Below, one piece after another: positions 56,342 through 64,000 of a DNA stretch of 64,000 nucleotides (position 1 is its first letter; each line of letters begins with the position of its first letter). Both the position numbers and the translations under genes were made by a program. Source of the stretch: Vibrio cincinnatiensis (GTDB lineage Bacteria > Pseudomonadota > Gammaproteobacteria > Enterobacterales > Vibrionaceae); contig NZ_SGOM01000002.1 of the NCBI RefSeq assembly GCF_022113815.1, forward strand, positions 1-64,000. Direction: 5' to 3'. Below the pieces are notes generated by a model that saw nothing but the letters and a program-made list of their open reading frames with translations, was not told the DNA's origin and ran no database searches.

Positions 56342-57436
56342 CTATTCGTGAGATAGAGGACGGTTTTTACAATGCTCAATGGCTTTTTCCAATAATGCTA
56401 AAGCACTCTGCTCGCAAGGGGGAAGTTGCGCATCACTGGTGGCGAATGGAGTAACACGTTCACCCCATTTAATGTGGCCCGCACCCCAAGTTAATCCGGC
56501 ACCAAAGGCCGCGACGAGAAGATCATCACCAGCAGCGACTCGACCTTGCTCAACCGCTTCACAAAGAGCAATCGGCACAGTCGCTGCAGAGGTATTGCCG
56601 TAATGTTGAATATTCACAAATGCTTTGCTTTGCTCAATACCAGCTAAGTCACACAACGTTTGAATAATGCGAATATTGGCTTGGTGTGGAACGACCACAT
56701 CAATATCTTGCTGAGCCAACCCACTACGAGCCAATACCTGTTGCACGGCTGCGCCCATTCCTTTCACCGCCCGCTTAAAAATCTCTTTACCAATAAAATC
56801 AAATTCCCAGTAACCATTATCAGCAGCAAAACGGTCCATCGAACTGCCAAACTTAGGCACAGCAAGAATATCTCTCCCTTGAGCATCACACCCAATTTGC
56901 GCCTGCTGTAAACCGACTTTCTGTTCAGTTTTACTCAATACAACAGCCCCTGCACCATCACCAAATAAAACTGCGGTATCTCGCTTAGTCCAATCGATAT
57001 AAAAAGAAAGGTGCTCTGCACCAATGACTAACGCATGGCGATAATGGCTGGCTTGCATCAAACGTGTTGCGGTTTCAAGCCCATAAATAAATCCAGTGCA
57101 GGCCGCATTGAGATCAAAAGCGGCAGCGCTATCAATAGCTAAGTTTTGTTGAATTTTAGACGCAATATTGGGAATTAATGAGTCCGGAGAACAGGTAGCC
57201 ACAATAATCAGATCGATCTCTTGTGCCTCAATCCCCGCACAAGCAATGGCATGCTGCGCCGCAACCGTTGCCAAATCAGACGTGTCCACATGGCTAATAC
57301 GGCGAGCTTCAATCCCTGTCCGAGAGCGAATCCACTCATCACTAGTATCAAGAAAAGTACTTAAATCTTCATTAGAGAGCGTGGCGGGAGGTAGACACTT
57401 ACCCCAGCCCGTAATTTCAGCGTAATATTGAGTCAT
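56342..57436 (-). CDS. fabH: 3-oxoacyl-ACP synthase III (second FabH-type enzyme)
   Basis: FabH enzymes condense acyl-CoA with malonyl-ACP to begin fatty-acid synthesis. The 364 residues keep the full Cys-His-Asn triad: Cys113 ([13 protein letters not shown]), His251 ([10 protein letters not shown]) and Asn281 ([13 protein letters not shown]). The protein is about 45 residues longer than the housekeeping FabH because of a C-terminal tail rich in Glu, Leu and Cys. The gene is monocistronic and not in a fab cluster, so it is probably a second, accessory FabH, possibly using longer acyl groups. AGGA lies 6 bases before the ATG. Confidence 0.9.
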   Translation of the reverse strand: MTQYYAEITGWGKCLPPATLSNEDLSTFLDTSDEWIRSRTGIEARRISHVDTSDLATVAAQHAIACAGIEAQEIDLIIVATCSPDSLIPNIASKIQQNLAIDSAAAFDLNAACTGFIYGLETATRLMQASHYRHALVIGAEHLSFYIDWTKRDTAVLFGDGAGAVVLSKTEQKVGLQQAQIGCDAQGRDILAVPKFGSSMDRFAADNGYWEFDFIGKEIFKRAVKGMGAAVQQVLARSGLAQQDIDVVVPHQANIRIIQTLCDLAGIEQSKAFVNIQHYGNTSAATVPIALCEAVEQGRVAAGDDLLVAAFGAGLTWGAGHIKWGERVTPFATSDAQLPPCEQSALALLEKAIEHCKNRPLSHE

Positions 57437-57634
57437 TATCGTCCTGCTTTTTTTGTTGTCATTGTTCAGGAGAAGCGAATAGAGGTGTTATGATTCACAC
57501 CATCCATATCACTCCCCCTCTAATACAGAAAATGTCGATTTTTTTCTTAAAATCGGGCATAAAGTCCACAGTATACGCCGATTTAGCCACTCAGGTTAAG
57601 AGGGGTGGCTAACGATGAGAATAAAGAGGAAGCT

Positions 57635-58069
57635 ATGTCAACATTTACAACTCGCTGTCCAGCCTGCCAAAAACTCAATCGGATCCCCTTAGATCGAGTT
57701 TCCGATCGTCCTCGATGTGGAACCTGTCAAGCATCATTGCTGGATGGTGCTCCCATTGAAGGAACCTTAGCTAATTTCGATGCCCTGCTAAAAAGTGATC
57801 AACCTGTTGTCGTCGATTTTTGGGCACCTTGGTGTAACCCTTGTATTGGATTTGCCCCCATTTTTACTGAGGAAGCGAAAGAACACCAAGGCCGTATCCG
57901 CTTTGTAAAAGTGGATACAGAAGCGCAACCAGAATTAGCTGGAAGGTTTCAAATTCGTAGTATTCCAACCATTATGGTGTTTAAAGAGGGAAAAATGATA
58001 AACATGATAAATGGCGCATTGCCAAAAAGTCAGTTTAATCAATGGATAACTCAGGTTATCACTCAATAA
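57635..58069 (+). CDS. trxC: Thioredoxin 2 with unusual CNPC active site
   Basis: TrxC is a zinc-containing cytoplasmic thioredoxin induced by oxidative stress. The 144 residues have two N-terminal CxxC zinc motifs (CPACQKLNR; CGTC, within residues 8-32) and a thioredoxin fold (about 40-144) with VVDFWAPWCNPC and the cis-proline IRSIPTIMVF. The active site reads Cys67-Asn-Pro-Cys70, whereas canonical TrxC has CGPC; the codon is AAC, so two base changes would separate it from a glycine codon. ATG 57635 follows AGAGGA closely; the frame upstream to 57605 is not conserved. Redox potential may be altered (inference). Confidence 0.93.
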   Translation: MSTFTTRCPACQKLNRIPLDRVSDRPRCGTCQASLLDGAPIEGTLANFDALLKSDQPVVVDFWAPWCNPCIGFAPIFTEEAKEHQGRIRFVKVDTEAQPELAGRFQIRSIPTIMVFKEGKMINMINGALPKSQFNQWITQVITQ

Positions 58070-58255
58070 ATATCGAGTAAAAGCATCTGTCAAGTTGGCC
58101 TACCTTGCCAAGTTATGCCAACTTTATTACTATTTATGCAGACTTGATGATTGATAAATAAATTTTATCGTCAAGAGCATTATTTTTCATTTTACCTTTC
58201 TATTTTAAAGTCCCATATTCGCCGCAAATTCTCCACTTCCTGCGAGGCGATAACT

Positions 58256-59410
58256 ATGGACATGTCCCCACCTTCCGTTCATCGTATTTCCGTACCGGTT
58301 ATTGCACTAACCCTATATGCCGTCGCCTCTGGGTATTTGATGAGTGTAATTCCCTTAATGCTTTCCCACTATGGGTTAGAAACGTCACTTGCCAGCTGGT
58401 TAGCCAGTGTTTTTTATGCAGGCTTATTGCTTGGCGCTCTATTTATGGAGCCACTGGTGAATCGTTTGGGACATCGCAATGCCTTTATTGGCTGCTTGCT
58501 GCTTTTGCTCGCTTCTATCGTGATATTACCACTTAACCACCACGGTGCCGTGTGGTTAACGGCTCGCTTTATTGCTGGCATTGCCGTCGCAGGCGTATTT
58601 GTGGTGGTTGAGTCTTGGTTATTACATGGTGATGAATCTGGCCGAGCAAAACGACTGGGCATTTATATGGCATCGCTTTATGGCGGAACAGCCATTGGTC
58701 AGCTAGGCATTGGTTTTCTCGGTGTTGCGGGTTGGGTTCCCTTTATGGCGATTTGTTCGCTACTTATGCTCGCCACTGTGGTGTTGATTTATGGAAAATC
58801 GGATCAACCTTCCACAGAATCAGGACAAAGCCTTTCTTGGAAACAGATAACCAAACTCAGCCACGCAGCAGTGATTGGCTGTTTAGTTTCAGGTTTAGTC
58901 TTGGGTGCTATTTATGGGCTAATGCCGGTTGAACTCGCAGAACGTGGAATTAGCCACTCTGAAGTAGGAACCTTGATGGCTTTAGTCATCCTTGGTGCAA
59001 TGGCCGTGCAGCCTCTGGTTCCTTGGTTATCAAAACATCTAGGGCGAACGCTACTCATGGCTCTATTTTGTTTGTTAGGCGCAACGTCAGCAGTGCTTCC
59101 ATTATTAGATAGCCAAATGGGCACTCTCGCCATTAGCTTGTTCATGCTTGGTATGGCAACCTTTGCTCTTTACCCGATCGCGATTAATTTAGGCTGTGAC
59201 AAACTTGATGCTCATCACATTGTGTCGGCCACTCAAGTGATGTTATTTAGTTATAGTGTGGGATCTGTATTAGGGCCGGTACTGGCCGACTGGTTTATTC
59301 AAACGAACCAAAGCTTACTGGGTTATCTGTTCGTCACCTTACTGGCAACGTGTTTGTATATGCTAGCCGCTAGCCTCAAAACCAAACGTCAATGGGTTGC
59401 TGGAGAATAA
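58256..59410 (+). CDS. Major facilitator transporter, YcaD-like
   Basis: A 384-residue membrane protein with twelve predicted segments. The motif after segment 2 (FMEPLVNRLGHRNAF) and the segment VVVESWLLHGDESGRAKRLGIYMASLYGG match the YcaD family of major facilitator proteins, whose substrates are unknown. ATG 58256 has GAGG 9 bases upstream and gives a YcaD-like length; the frame extending to 58151 adds 35 residues unlike the family. A strong terminator follows. Confidence 0.88.
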   Translation: MDMSPPSVHRISVPVIALTLYAVASGYLMSVIPLMLSHYGLETSLASWLASVFYAGLLLGALFMEPLVNRLGHRNAFIGCLLLLLASIVILPLNHHGAVWLTARFIAGIAVAGVFVVVESWLLHGDESGRAKRLGIYMASLYGGTAIGQLGIGFLGVAGWVPFMAICSLLMLATVVLIYGKSDQPSTESGQSLSWKQITKLSHAAVIGCLVSGLVLGAIYGLMPVELAERGISHSEVGTLMALVILGAMAVQPLVPWLSKHLGRTLLMALFCLLGATSAVLPLLDSQMGTLAISLFMLGMATFALYPIAINLGCDKLDAHHIVSATQVMLFSYSVGSVLGPVLADWFIQTNQSLLGYLFVTLLATCLYMLAASLKTKRQWVAGE

Positions 59411-59418
59411 CATTTCAT

Positions 59419-59440
59419 AAGGGTAACCTTCGTTACCCTT
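59419..59440 (+). terminator. Rho-independent terminator after the YcaD-like gene
   Basis: A 9-bp stem AAGGGTAAC/GTTACCCTT (59419-59427 with 59432-59440, CTTC tetraloop) is followed by TTTTCTT. It overlaps the end of the convergent ygbA-like gene. Confidence 0.93.
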
Positions 59441-59822
59441 TTTTCTTATTCGCTTTTAATCGCTGCTGACGGTGAGACTGATTACTTGAGGGTAATTCAG
59501 GTAATGCTCGTCGCTCATGCAGTAAGTGACGAATCGCCAGAATGGGATGATGGAGTAACATTCTTGGCCCAGCGTAACGCATCACAAGGCGCATTTTTTC
59601 TTTGGGTTCTGGCTTGTAACAGTGGATAGGACATTGGTTACAAGTGGGTTTGTTTTGCCCGTAAGGACAGCGGTCTAGGCGCATTTGCGCGTATTCAATC
59701 AAAGACTGACACTCCGCACAAGTACCTATTAATGTGCCATGCTGTTGACGGCAATATATGTGTACCATCCCTTGTACGGTTTTAAATTCCGTCAATAACT
59801 GACCACTGAGTATTTTTTCCAT
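59433..59822 (-). CDS. ygbA: Nitrous oxide-stimulated-promoter family protein (YgbA-like)
   Basis: A 129-residue cysteine-rich cytoplasmic protein. The motifs IYCRQQHGTLIGTCAECQSLIEYA and RCPYGQNKPTCNQCPIHCY, with a basic C terminus, are those of the YgbA family, which in Escherichia coli is controlled by the nitric-oxide-responsive repressor NsrR. ATG 59822 is preferred because AGGAG lies 5 bases upstream; the longer frame begins with GTG 59873 and lacks support. The nitrite reductase genes at 62-64 kb make a role in nitrosative stress plausible. Confidence 0.87.
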   Translation of the reverse strand: MEKILSGQLLTEFKTVQGMVHIYCRQQHGTLIGTCAECQSLIEYAQMRLDRCPYGQNKPTCNQCPIHCYKPEPKEKMRLVMRYAGPRMLLHHPILAIRHLLHERRALPELPSSNQSHRQQRLKANKKKG

Positions 59823-59903
59823 CCTATCTCCTACTGATGCATTGAGTTCAGCGATAAAACCCCGTAAGCTCACCGCCCGAAACTTAACCTGTTAGTCACT
59901 AAG

Positions 59904-60086
59904 ATGAACCGTAAGAAACGAATCAATCAAATTTTAAAATCCAAACAGAAGAAGCAAAATGCTAAGTTGCATAAAAGTAGCAAACCTCGTTATATTTCCA
60001 AGGCTGAGCGAGAAAAAACAGAAACGCGAGTATCCGATGAAATAGTGGACCAAGACACTTCCGCTACCGATTTGGATCGCTCATAA
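59904..60086 (+). CDS. Small basic DUF2986-type protein, 60 residues
   Basis: The sequence MNRKKRINQILKSKQKKQNA with KSSKPRYISKAEREK matches the very basic DUF2986 proteins found in vibrios and relatives; the function is unknown, though nucleic-acid binding is plausible from charge. It is divergent from the ygbA-like gene. A 7-bp GC hairpin (60103-60109 with 60117-60123) lies downstream without a T-tract. Confidence 0.82.
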   Translation: MNRKKRINQILKSKQKKQNAKLHKSSKPRYISKAEREKTETRVSDEIVDQDTSATDLDRS

Positions 60087-60192
60087 GGCAGCCAAATGGC
60101 TCCCCCACCGACAAAGGGTGGGGAAACGAGTATCGCTGGCTTCATCATGGCATGTTGGTGATCACGACATCAACGGATGCAAAAGGGAATGA

Positions 60193-60666
60193 CTAGAGTA
60201 ATAGAGGCAGTTCAATCGCTTGATACTCGTCTGCTACCTCAATTAAGTTTTTCGCGGTTAACCCTGGTACCCCATACACGATCACACGAGTGCCAAAACG
60301 ACGTTGAATTCGTTCAACCAACAGCTCAAAGTCACCATCACCGGAAACTAAAACCAACGTATCCACTTGTGAAGCCAGTTCATAAGCATCCAACGCAATG
60401 CCAACATCCCAATCCCCTTTGGCACTGCCATCTCCACGTTGAATAAACGGTTTTAATACAACTTCAAACCCGATTCCGCGCAGAATATGGTGAAACTGTC
60501 GTTGACGAGGATCTTGGGTAGCAATCGCATAGGCATTCGCCTTCACAACATCTCGCGTTGGAACCACCGTTTGCCAAAATTGATTGTAATTAAAGTGCCG
60601 ACCATAACGTTCACGGCAGGTGTAATAGACATTTTGTACATCGACCAATATGGCGATCTTTTCCAT
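60193..60666 (-). CDS. NYN-domain (LabA/DUF88-like) putative ribonuclease
   Basis: A 157-residue single-domain protein with the PIN-like NYN fold. Conserved acidic residues appear in IAILVDVQNVYYTC (Asp near residue 9), KGDWDVGIALDAYELA and LVSGDGDFELLVERI. LabA-type NYN proteins are suspected RNA nucleases, but the target is unknown. ATG 60666 fits homologues starting MEKIAILVD; the frame extends upstream to 60699. Confidence 0.88.
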   Translation of the reverse strand: MEKIAILVDVQNVYYTCRERYGRHFNYNQFWQTVVPTRDVVKANAYAIATQDPRQRQFHHILRGIGFEVVLKPFIQRGDGSAKGDWDVGIALDAYELASQVDTLVLVSGDGDFELLVERIQRRFGTRVIVYGVPGLTAKNLIEVADEYQAIELPLLL

Positions 60667-60764
60667 CAGTATCTTCTTTTTCATTACGATTACACTCATG
60701 CCTTCAGCTTATCGCCAAAGTGAGTAAGGTGAGAGATACTGTAACACACTCTTTCTCAGACAAA

Positions 60765-61529
60765 CTATGGCTTGGCAAACCATTGCAGCGTCTTATGGAG
60801 TTGAGTCACCTGCCCAACCACAATCAATGCAGGGCTTTGTGCCTGCTTCGCTAAGGAGGCTAATTGGGCTACATTCCCACTCAACACTCGCTGCTGAGGA
60901 GTCGTTCCCCGTTCAATAATGGCACAAGGCGTCTCTTCACTTAACCCTGCTTTAATTAATTGTTCACGGATATAACCACTTTGCTTTAGCCCCATATAAA
61001 ACACAAGTGTCTGATTATGATTCGCTAAGCAGGACCAGTTCAGAGGCGTACCTTCTTTCTTCAAATGCCCAGTAATAAACTGCACACTTTGCGCATAGTC
61101 TCGGTGGGTCAGCGGAATACCAGCATAGGCACTCGCTCCGAGCGCAGCAGTAATCCCTGGTACAACTTCATAGCGAATACCGTGTTTGGCAAGGGCTTCC
61201 AACTCTTCCCCCCCTCGTCCAAAGATAAAAGCATCTCCCCCTTTTAAACGCACAACACGTTTTCCGGCTATAGCATGATCGATAAGAAGCTGATTGATTT
61301 GATCTTGAGGCACACAATGAAAATCGACCTGCTTACCGACGTAGATTTTTTCCGCGCTCGCGCTCACAAGCGCAAGGATTTCCGCCGAAACGAGGCGATC
61401 ATAAATCACCACTTGCGCCGCCTGAATGACGCGCATTCCTTTCACGGTCAGTAAATCTGGATCACCCGGCCCTGCCCCGACTAAAGAAACAAAGCCTGAC
61501 TCTGTATCAAGATGCGTATTTATCGGCAT
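60765..61529 (-). CDS. cobA: Uroporphyrinogen-III C-methyltransferase
   Basis: CobA methylates uroporphyrinogen III twice with S-adenosylmethionine to give precorrin-2, the precursor of siroheme. The 254 residues have the family motifs [22 protein letters not shown]-like [29 protein letters not shown], and [21 protein letters not shown]. It is the single-domain form, not fused to siroheme synthase oxidase/chelatase. GAGGG precedes the ATG. It lies 30 bases after the nitrite channel gene, so it supplies cofactor for the neighbouring NirB. Confidence 0.95.
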   Translation of the reverse strand: MPINTHLDTESGFVSLVGAGPGDPDLLTVKGMRVIQAAQVVIYDRLVSAEILALVSASAEKIYVGKQVDFHCVPQDQINQLLIDHAIAGKRVVRLKGGDAFIFGRGGEELEALAKHGIRYEVVPGITAALGASAYAGIPLTHRDYAQSVQFITGHLKKEGTPLNWSCLANHNQTLVFYMGLKQSGYIREQLIKAGLSEETPCAIIERGTTPQQRVLSGNVAQLASLAKQAQSPALIVVGQVTQLHKTLQWFAKP

Positions 61530-61558
61530 AAAACCCTCACTCGATCATGGCTGATAAA

Positions 61559-62371
61559 CTATTTACGTTGACGTTCTGGTAGCGTCTTTCCATGTGTCAC
61601 ATATAAACTCAGCCCGGTCACCAATAAACCGCCGATAAGGTTACCCAGAGTCACGGGAATTTGGTTCCAAACTAACCAATCCATAATCGTAAAATCTGCC
61701 CCAAGCATCATGCCAAGCGGAAACAGATACATATTCACCACAGCATGTTCAAAGACTAAAGCAAAGAAGATAAAAATAGGTAACCACATAGCCATAATTT
61801 TTCCGCTTACTGACTTCGAAACCATCGCACTGACAACGCCTAAACTCACCATCCAGTTACAAAGAATGCCTTTCACAAATACGGTGATCCAACCGTTGAT
61901 ACCATGCTCAGCAAACCCAAGAGAACGAGCGGTTGAGGCTTTAATAAAAGCTTGTCCGACCGCATTGGGTTCTAGGGTAAAGTTCATGGTGAAAGTGAGT
62001 GCAACAAAAAATGCGACAACAACAGCTCCCAACAAATTACCGAGTCCCACTAATGCCCAGTTACGAAATACTCCCCCCCATGTCACTCCTGCTCTTTTTT
62101 CAAAGAGAGAAAGAGGGGCTAACGCAAATACTCCTGTCAGTAGGTCAAATCCCATTAAATTTAAAATACAAAAACCAACCGGAAAGACCAAAGCGCCCAC
62201 GATGGGAACCCCAGTTTGTACCGCGGCAGTTATTGCCACGGCTACCGCAATGGCTAAAATAGCGCCCGCCATCGTGCTTCGAATCAAAGTGTCTCGGGTA
62301 GACATAAACACTTTGCTTTCACCGACATTAATCATGGTTTGTACTAATTCAGCAGGTTTAACGTAAGACAT
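61559..62371 (-). CDS. nirC: Formate/nitrite channel (NirC-like)
   Basis: A 270-residue inner-membrane channel of the FNT family with six membrane segments. Typical stretches are GALVFPVGFCILNLMGFDLLTGVFAL, GILCNWMVSLGV, and VFEHAVVNMYLFPLGMM, which carries the pore histidine. Location between nirD and cobA indicates nitrite transport. AAGGGCGC lies before the ATG. The 110-base gap to nirD has a 10-bp hairpin at 62454-62475. Confidence 0.93.
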   Translation of the reverse strand: MSYVKPAELVQTMINVGESKVFMSTRDTLIRSTMAGAILAIAVAVAITAAVQTGVPIVGALVFPVGFCILNLMGFDLLTGVFALAPLSLFEKRAGVTWGGVFRNWALVGLGNLLGAVVVAFFVALTFTMNFTLEPNAVGQAFIKASTARSLGFAEHGINGWITVFVKGILCNWMVSLGVVSAMVSKSVSGKIMAMWLPIFIFFALVFEHAVVNMYLFPLGMMLGADFTIMDWLVWNQIPVTLGNLIGGLLVTGLSLYVTHGKTLPERQRK

Positions 62372-62453
62372 AATGCGCCCTTAAGAAAAATAAAAAATCA
62401 ATAGAAAAAGACTCTGCAACGCACACGTGCGATGACAAAGCCTTTCCCTATTG

Positions 62454-62475
62454 CCCCTCCTAACCTTAGGAGGGG
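62454..62475 (-). other. Strong hairpin between nirD and nirC
   Basis: CCCCTCCTAA/TTAGGAGGGG (62454-62463 with 62466-62475) forms a stable stem with almost no loop. It lacks a T-tract, so it may act as an mRNA stabiliser or partial terminator that lowers expression of nirC and cobA relative to nirBD. Confidence 0.6.
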
Positions 62476-62481
62476 AATGCA

Positions 62482-62808
62482 TTAAACCGCGATTTCTACC
62501 ACGCCGTCATTTACCCGCACTTGGTAAGTTTTGACATTAAACCGCTCATCTTCCAAACAACGCCCACTTGCTAAGTTAAAGTGTTGCTTCTTTAAAGGGC
62601 TCGCAACCCAAAGTTCATTCTGGTGCTCACAAATCAAGCCACGAGACAACACATTAGAACGAGCAAACGGATCTTGATTACTGATAGCCCATACACTTTG
62701 TTCTTGAGAAGGGCGAAATATCGCCACTTGCTCTTGGTTAACTAGCGCACAAACTCCCGTTCCTGGGACAATATCGTTAATATCACAGATAGTTAGCCAC
62801 TGATTCAT
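62482..62808 (-). CDS. nirD: Nitrite reductase small subunit
   Basis: NirD is the 108-residue Rieske-like partner of NirB. The sequence shows WLTICDINDIVPGTGVCAL, VAIFRPSQEQSVWAI and ICEHQNELWVASPLKKQHFNL. The Rieske cysteine pattern is incomplete, as is normal for NirD, so no cluster is expected. Its start overlaps the nirB stop as ATGA, giving coupled translation. Confidence 0.95.
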   Translation of the reverse strand: MNQWLTICDINDIVPGTGVCALVNQEQVAIFRPSQEQSVWAISNQDPFARSNVLSRGLICEHQNELWVASPLKKQHFNLASGRCLEDERFNVKTYQVRVNDGVVEIAV

Positions 62809-64000
62809 ACTTCACTCTCCAAAGCGACGTGTAAAATATCGCCACGCTGATTTTCTGGCGCATTTGGGTATTTTTCCGCATACGTTGCCGGACGATGCTG
62901 AGCTCGCTCAGTTACAAACTGAACATTGTCATCACGCTGTGGGCTGTTAATGAAATGAGCAAAACGTTTTAGTTGTTCCGGCTGGTTTAAGGTTTCTTGC
63001 CATTCACAACGATACGCTTCGACTAAGTGAGCGATATCCGATTCCAACTGAGCATTAATACCCAATTTATCGTTTATGATCACATCGCGTAGATAATCGA
63101 TACCCCCCTCTAAATTATCCAGCCATACAGACGTACGTTGTAGCTTATCGGCGGTGCGGATGTAGAACATCATAAAACGATCGATGTATTGTAACAGTGT
63201 CGCTTGGTCCAGATCGGTTGCAAGCAGATCAGCATGACGAGGTTTCATTCCGCCATTCCCACAGACATACAAATTCCAGCCCGCGTCTGTCGCAATAATG
63301 CCAATATCTTTGCCTTGCGCTTCAGCACACTCTCGGGTGCAGCCAGACACGCCAAACTTCATTTTATGTGGGGTACGAATACCTTTATAACGATTCTCGA
63401 TTGAAACCCCTAGCCCCACACTGTCTTGTACTCCAAAGCGACACCAGGTAGAACCAACACAGGTTTTGGCCATGCGTAGTGCTTTCGCATAGGCTTGGCC
63501 TGTTTCAAAACCTGCATCAATCAATTGCTGCCAAATAGCAGGGAGATCATCTTTCTGTGCTCCAAATAAACCGATACGCTGCGCCCCAGTGACTTTGGTA
63601 TAAAGATGATATTGCTCCGCTACTTGAGCGAGTGCCGCTAGAGCTTGTGGAGTCACTTCCCCACCCGCCATTCTTGGAATCACCGAATAGGTGCCATCTT
63701 TTTGCATATTGCCTAAAAAGTTATCATTAGTATCTTGTAATGAGACTAATGACGGATTAAGAACATGCTCTCCCCAACATGAAGCAAGCATAGAACCAAT
63801 GGTCGGTTTGCACACTTCACAACCATAGCCTTGCCCATGTTTCGCCAATAGTTTATCGAAGCTTTTAATCCCTTCGATACGGATGAGGTGAAACAGTTCT
63901 TGACGAGAATACCCAAAATGTTCACAAAGGTGATTTTTAACTTCCACCCCAGATTTCGCAAGCTCCGCATTTAGTACAGAGGTAACGAGTGGTAAGCATC
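62805..64000 (-). CDS. nirB: Nitrite reductase large subunit, C-terminal part (cut by window edge)
   Basis: NirB reduces nitrite to ammonium with NADH and contains siroheme. The frame is open to the window edge, reading CLPLVTSVLNAELAKSG at the boundary, so the N-terminal flavin domains lie outside. The visible part holds the end of the BFD-like [2Fe-2S] domain (GYGCEVCKPTIGSMLASCW), the sulfite/nitrite reductase half-domain, and the siroheme/[4Fe-4S] cysteines (TCVGSTWCRFG and GCTRECAEAQG). GTG 63947 is only an internal codon. nirD, the nitrite channel and cobA follow in the same direction. Confidence 0.96.
   Translation of the reverse strand, partial: CLPLVTSVLNAELAKSGVEVKNHLCEHFGYSRQELFHLIRIEGIKSFDKLLAKHGQGYGCEVCKPTIGSMLASCWGEHVLNPSLVSLQDTNDNFLGNMQKDGTYSVIPRMAGGEVTPQALAALAQVAEQYHLYTKVTGAQRIGLFGAQKDDLPAIWQQLIDAGFETGQAYAKALRMAKTCVGSTWCRFGVQDSVGLGVSIENRYKGIRTPHKMKFGVSGCTRECAEAQGKDIGIIATDAGWNLYVCGNGGMKPRHADLLATDLDQATLLQYIDRFMMFYIRTADKLQRTSVWLDNLEGGIDYLRDVIINDKLGINAQLESDIAHLVEAYRCEWQETLNQPEQLKRFAHFINSPQRDDNVQFVTERAQHRPATYAEKYPNAPENQRGDILHVALESEV

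Noticed and set aside
61710-62366. 218-codon open frame on the plus strand
   Set aside because: It is entirely antisense to the nitrite channel gene, which has clear family motifs; it is a by-product of codon bias.
1-64000. Search for CRISPR arrays, tRNA or rRNA genes, transposases and prophage genes
   Set aside because: Reading both strands gave no regularly spaced repeats, no structural RNA hallmarks and no mobile-element protein.

Overview
The window looks like chromosomal DNA of a marine gammaproteobacterium of the Vibrionaceae, most likely a Vibrio. The clues are a vemP-secD-secF cluster of the second (SecDF2) type, a DUF2986-type small basic protein, a large multidomain chitinase, MipA/OmpV-type outer membrane proteins, a vps/cps-style exopolysaccharide operon, and a degraded copy of what looks like a common Vibrio intergenic repeat. 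Both ends of the window cut genes: a chemotaxis receptor on the left and nirB on the right. I saw no rRNA, tRNA, CRISPR array, phage or transposase gene.

Layout. 1-4.7 kb: receptor fragment, then secF, secD and the arrest peptide gene vemP (all minus), and an SH3-like membrane protein. 5.2-12.3 kb: glgC, a GH18 chitinase, and the divergent pair yqhC-like regulator / yqhD aldehyde reductase. 12.3-14.7 kb: a two-gene sensory module made of a periplasmic solute-binding-like protein and a methyl-accepting receptor. 15.2-22.1 kb: mgsA, an alpha/beta hydrolase, pncA, helD and yccS. 22.3-31.1 kb: a repeat remnant, several small unassigned genes, a MipA-type porin, modABC, a PilZ protein, a GIY-YIG protein, yceH and a YgjV-like protein. 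31.1-38.3 kb: the glycerol regulon, glpFK facing glpABC. 38.4-51.6 kb: an 11-gene exopolysaccharide operon on the minus strand. 51.9-56.2 kb: an RND efflux pump. 56.3-62.4 kb: a second FabH-type synthase, trxC, a YcaD-type transporter, ygbA-like, a NYN protein, cobA and a formate/nitrite channel. 62.5-64 kb: nirD and nirB.

How the genes work together. VemP should sense poor Sec export and release translation of secD-secF. The glp genes import, phosphorylate and oxidise glycerol, but glpF is broken here by an exact 19-bp tandem duplication, so facilitated glycerol uptake is probably off, perhaps reversibly. The exopolysaccharide operon holds the priming transferase, outer-membrane export parts, a copolymerase, flippase, polymerase, three glycosyltransferases and a DUF4832-like lipoprotein. 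Its copolymerase carries a degenerate kinase domain that lacks the Walker A lysine and the Walker B aspartate. NirB and NirD (siroheme nitrite reductase), the nitrite channel and CobA (siroheme precursor synthesis) form one nitrite-assimilation or detoxification block.

The observations most worth checking are the glpF duplication, the pseudo-kinase copolymerase, the VemP arrest cassette with its secD hairpin, the CNPC active site in TrxC, and the repeated CGTTCGA motif in the glp control regions.
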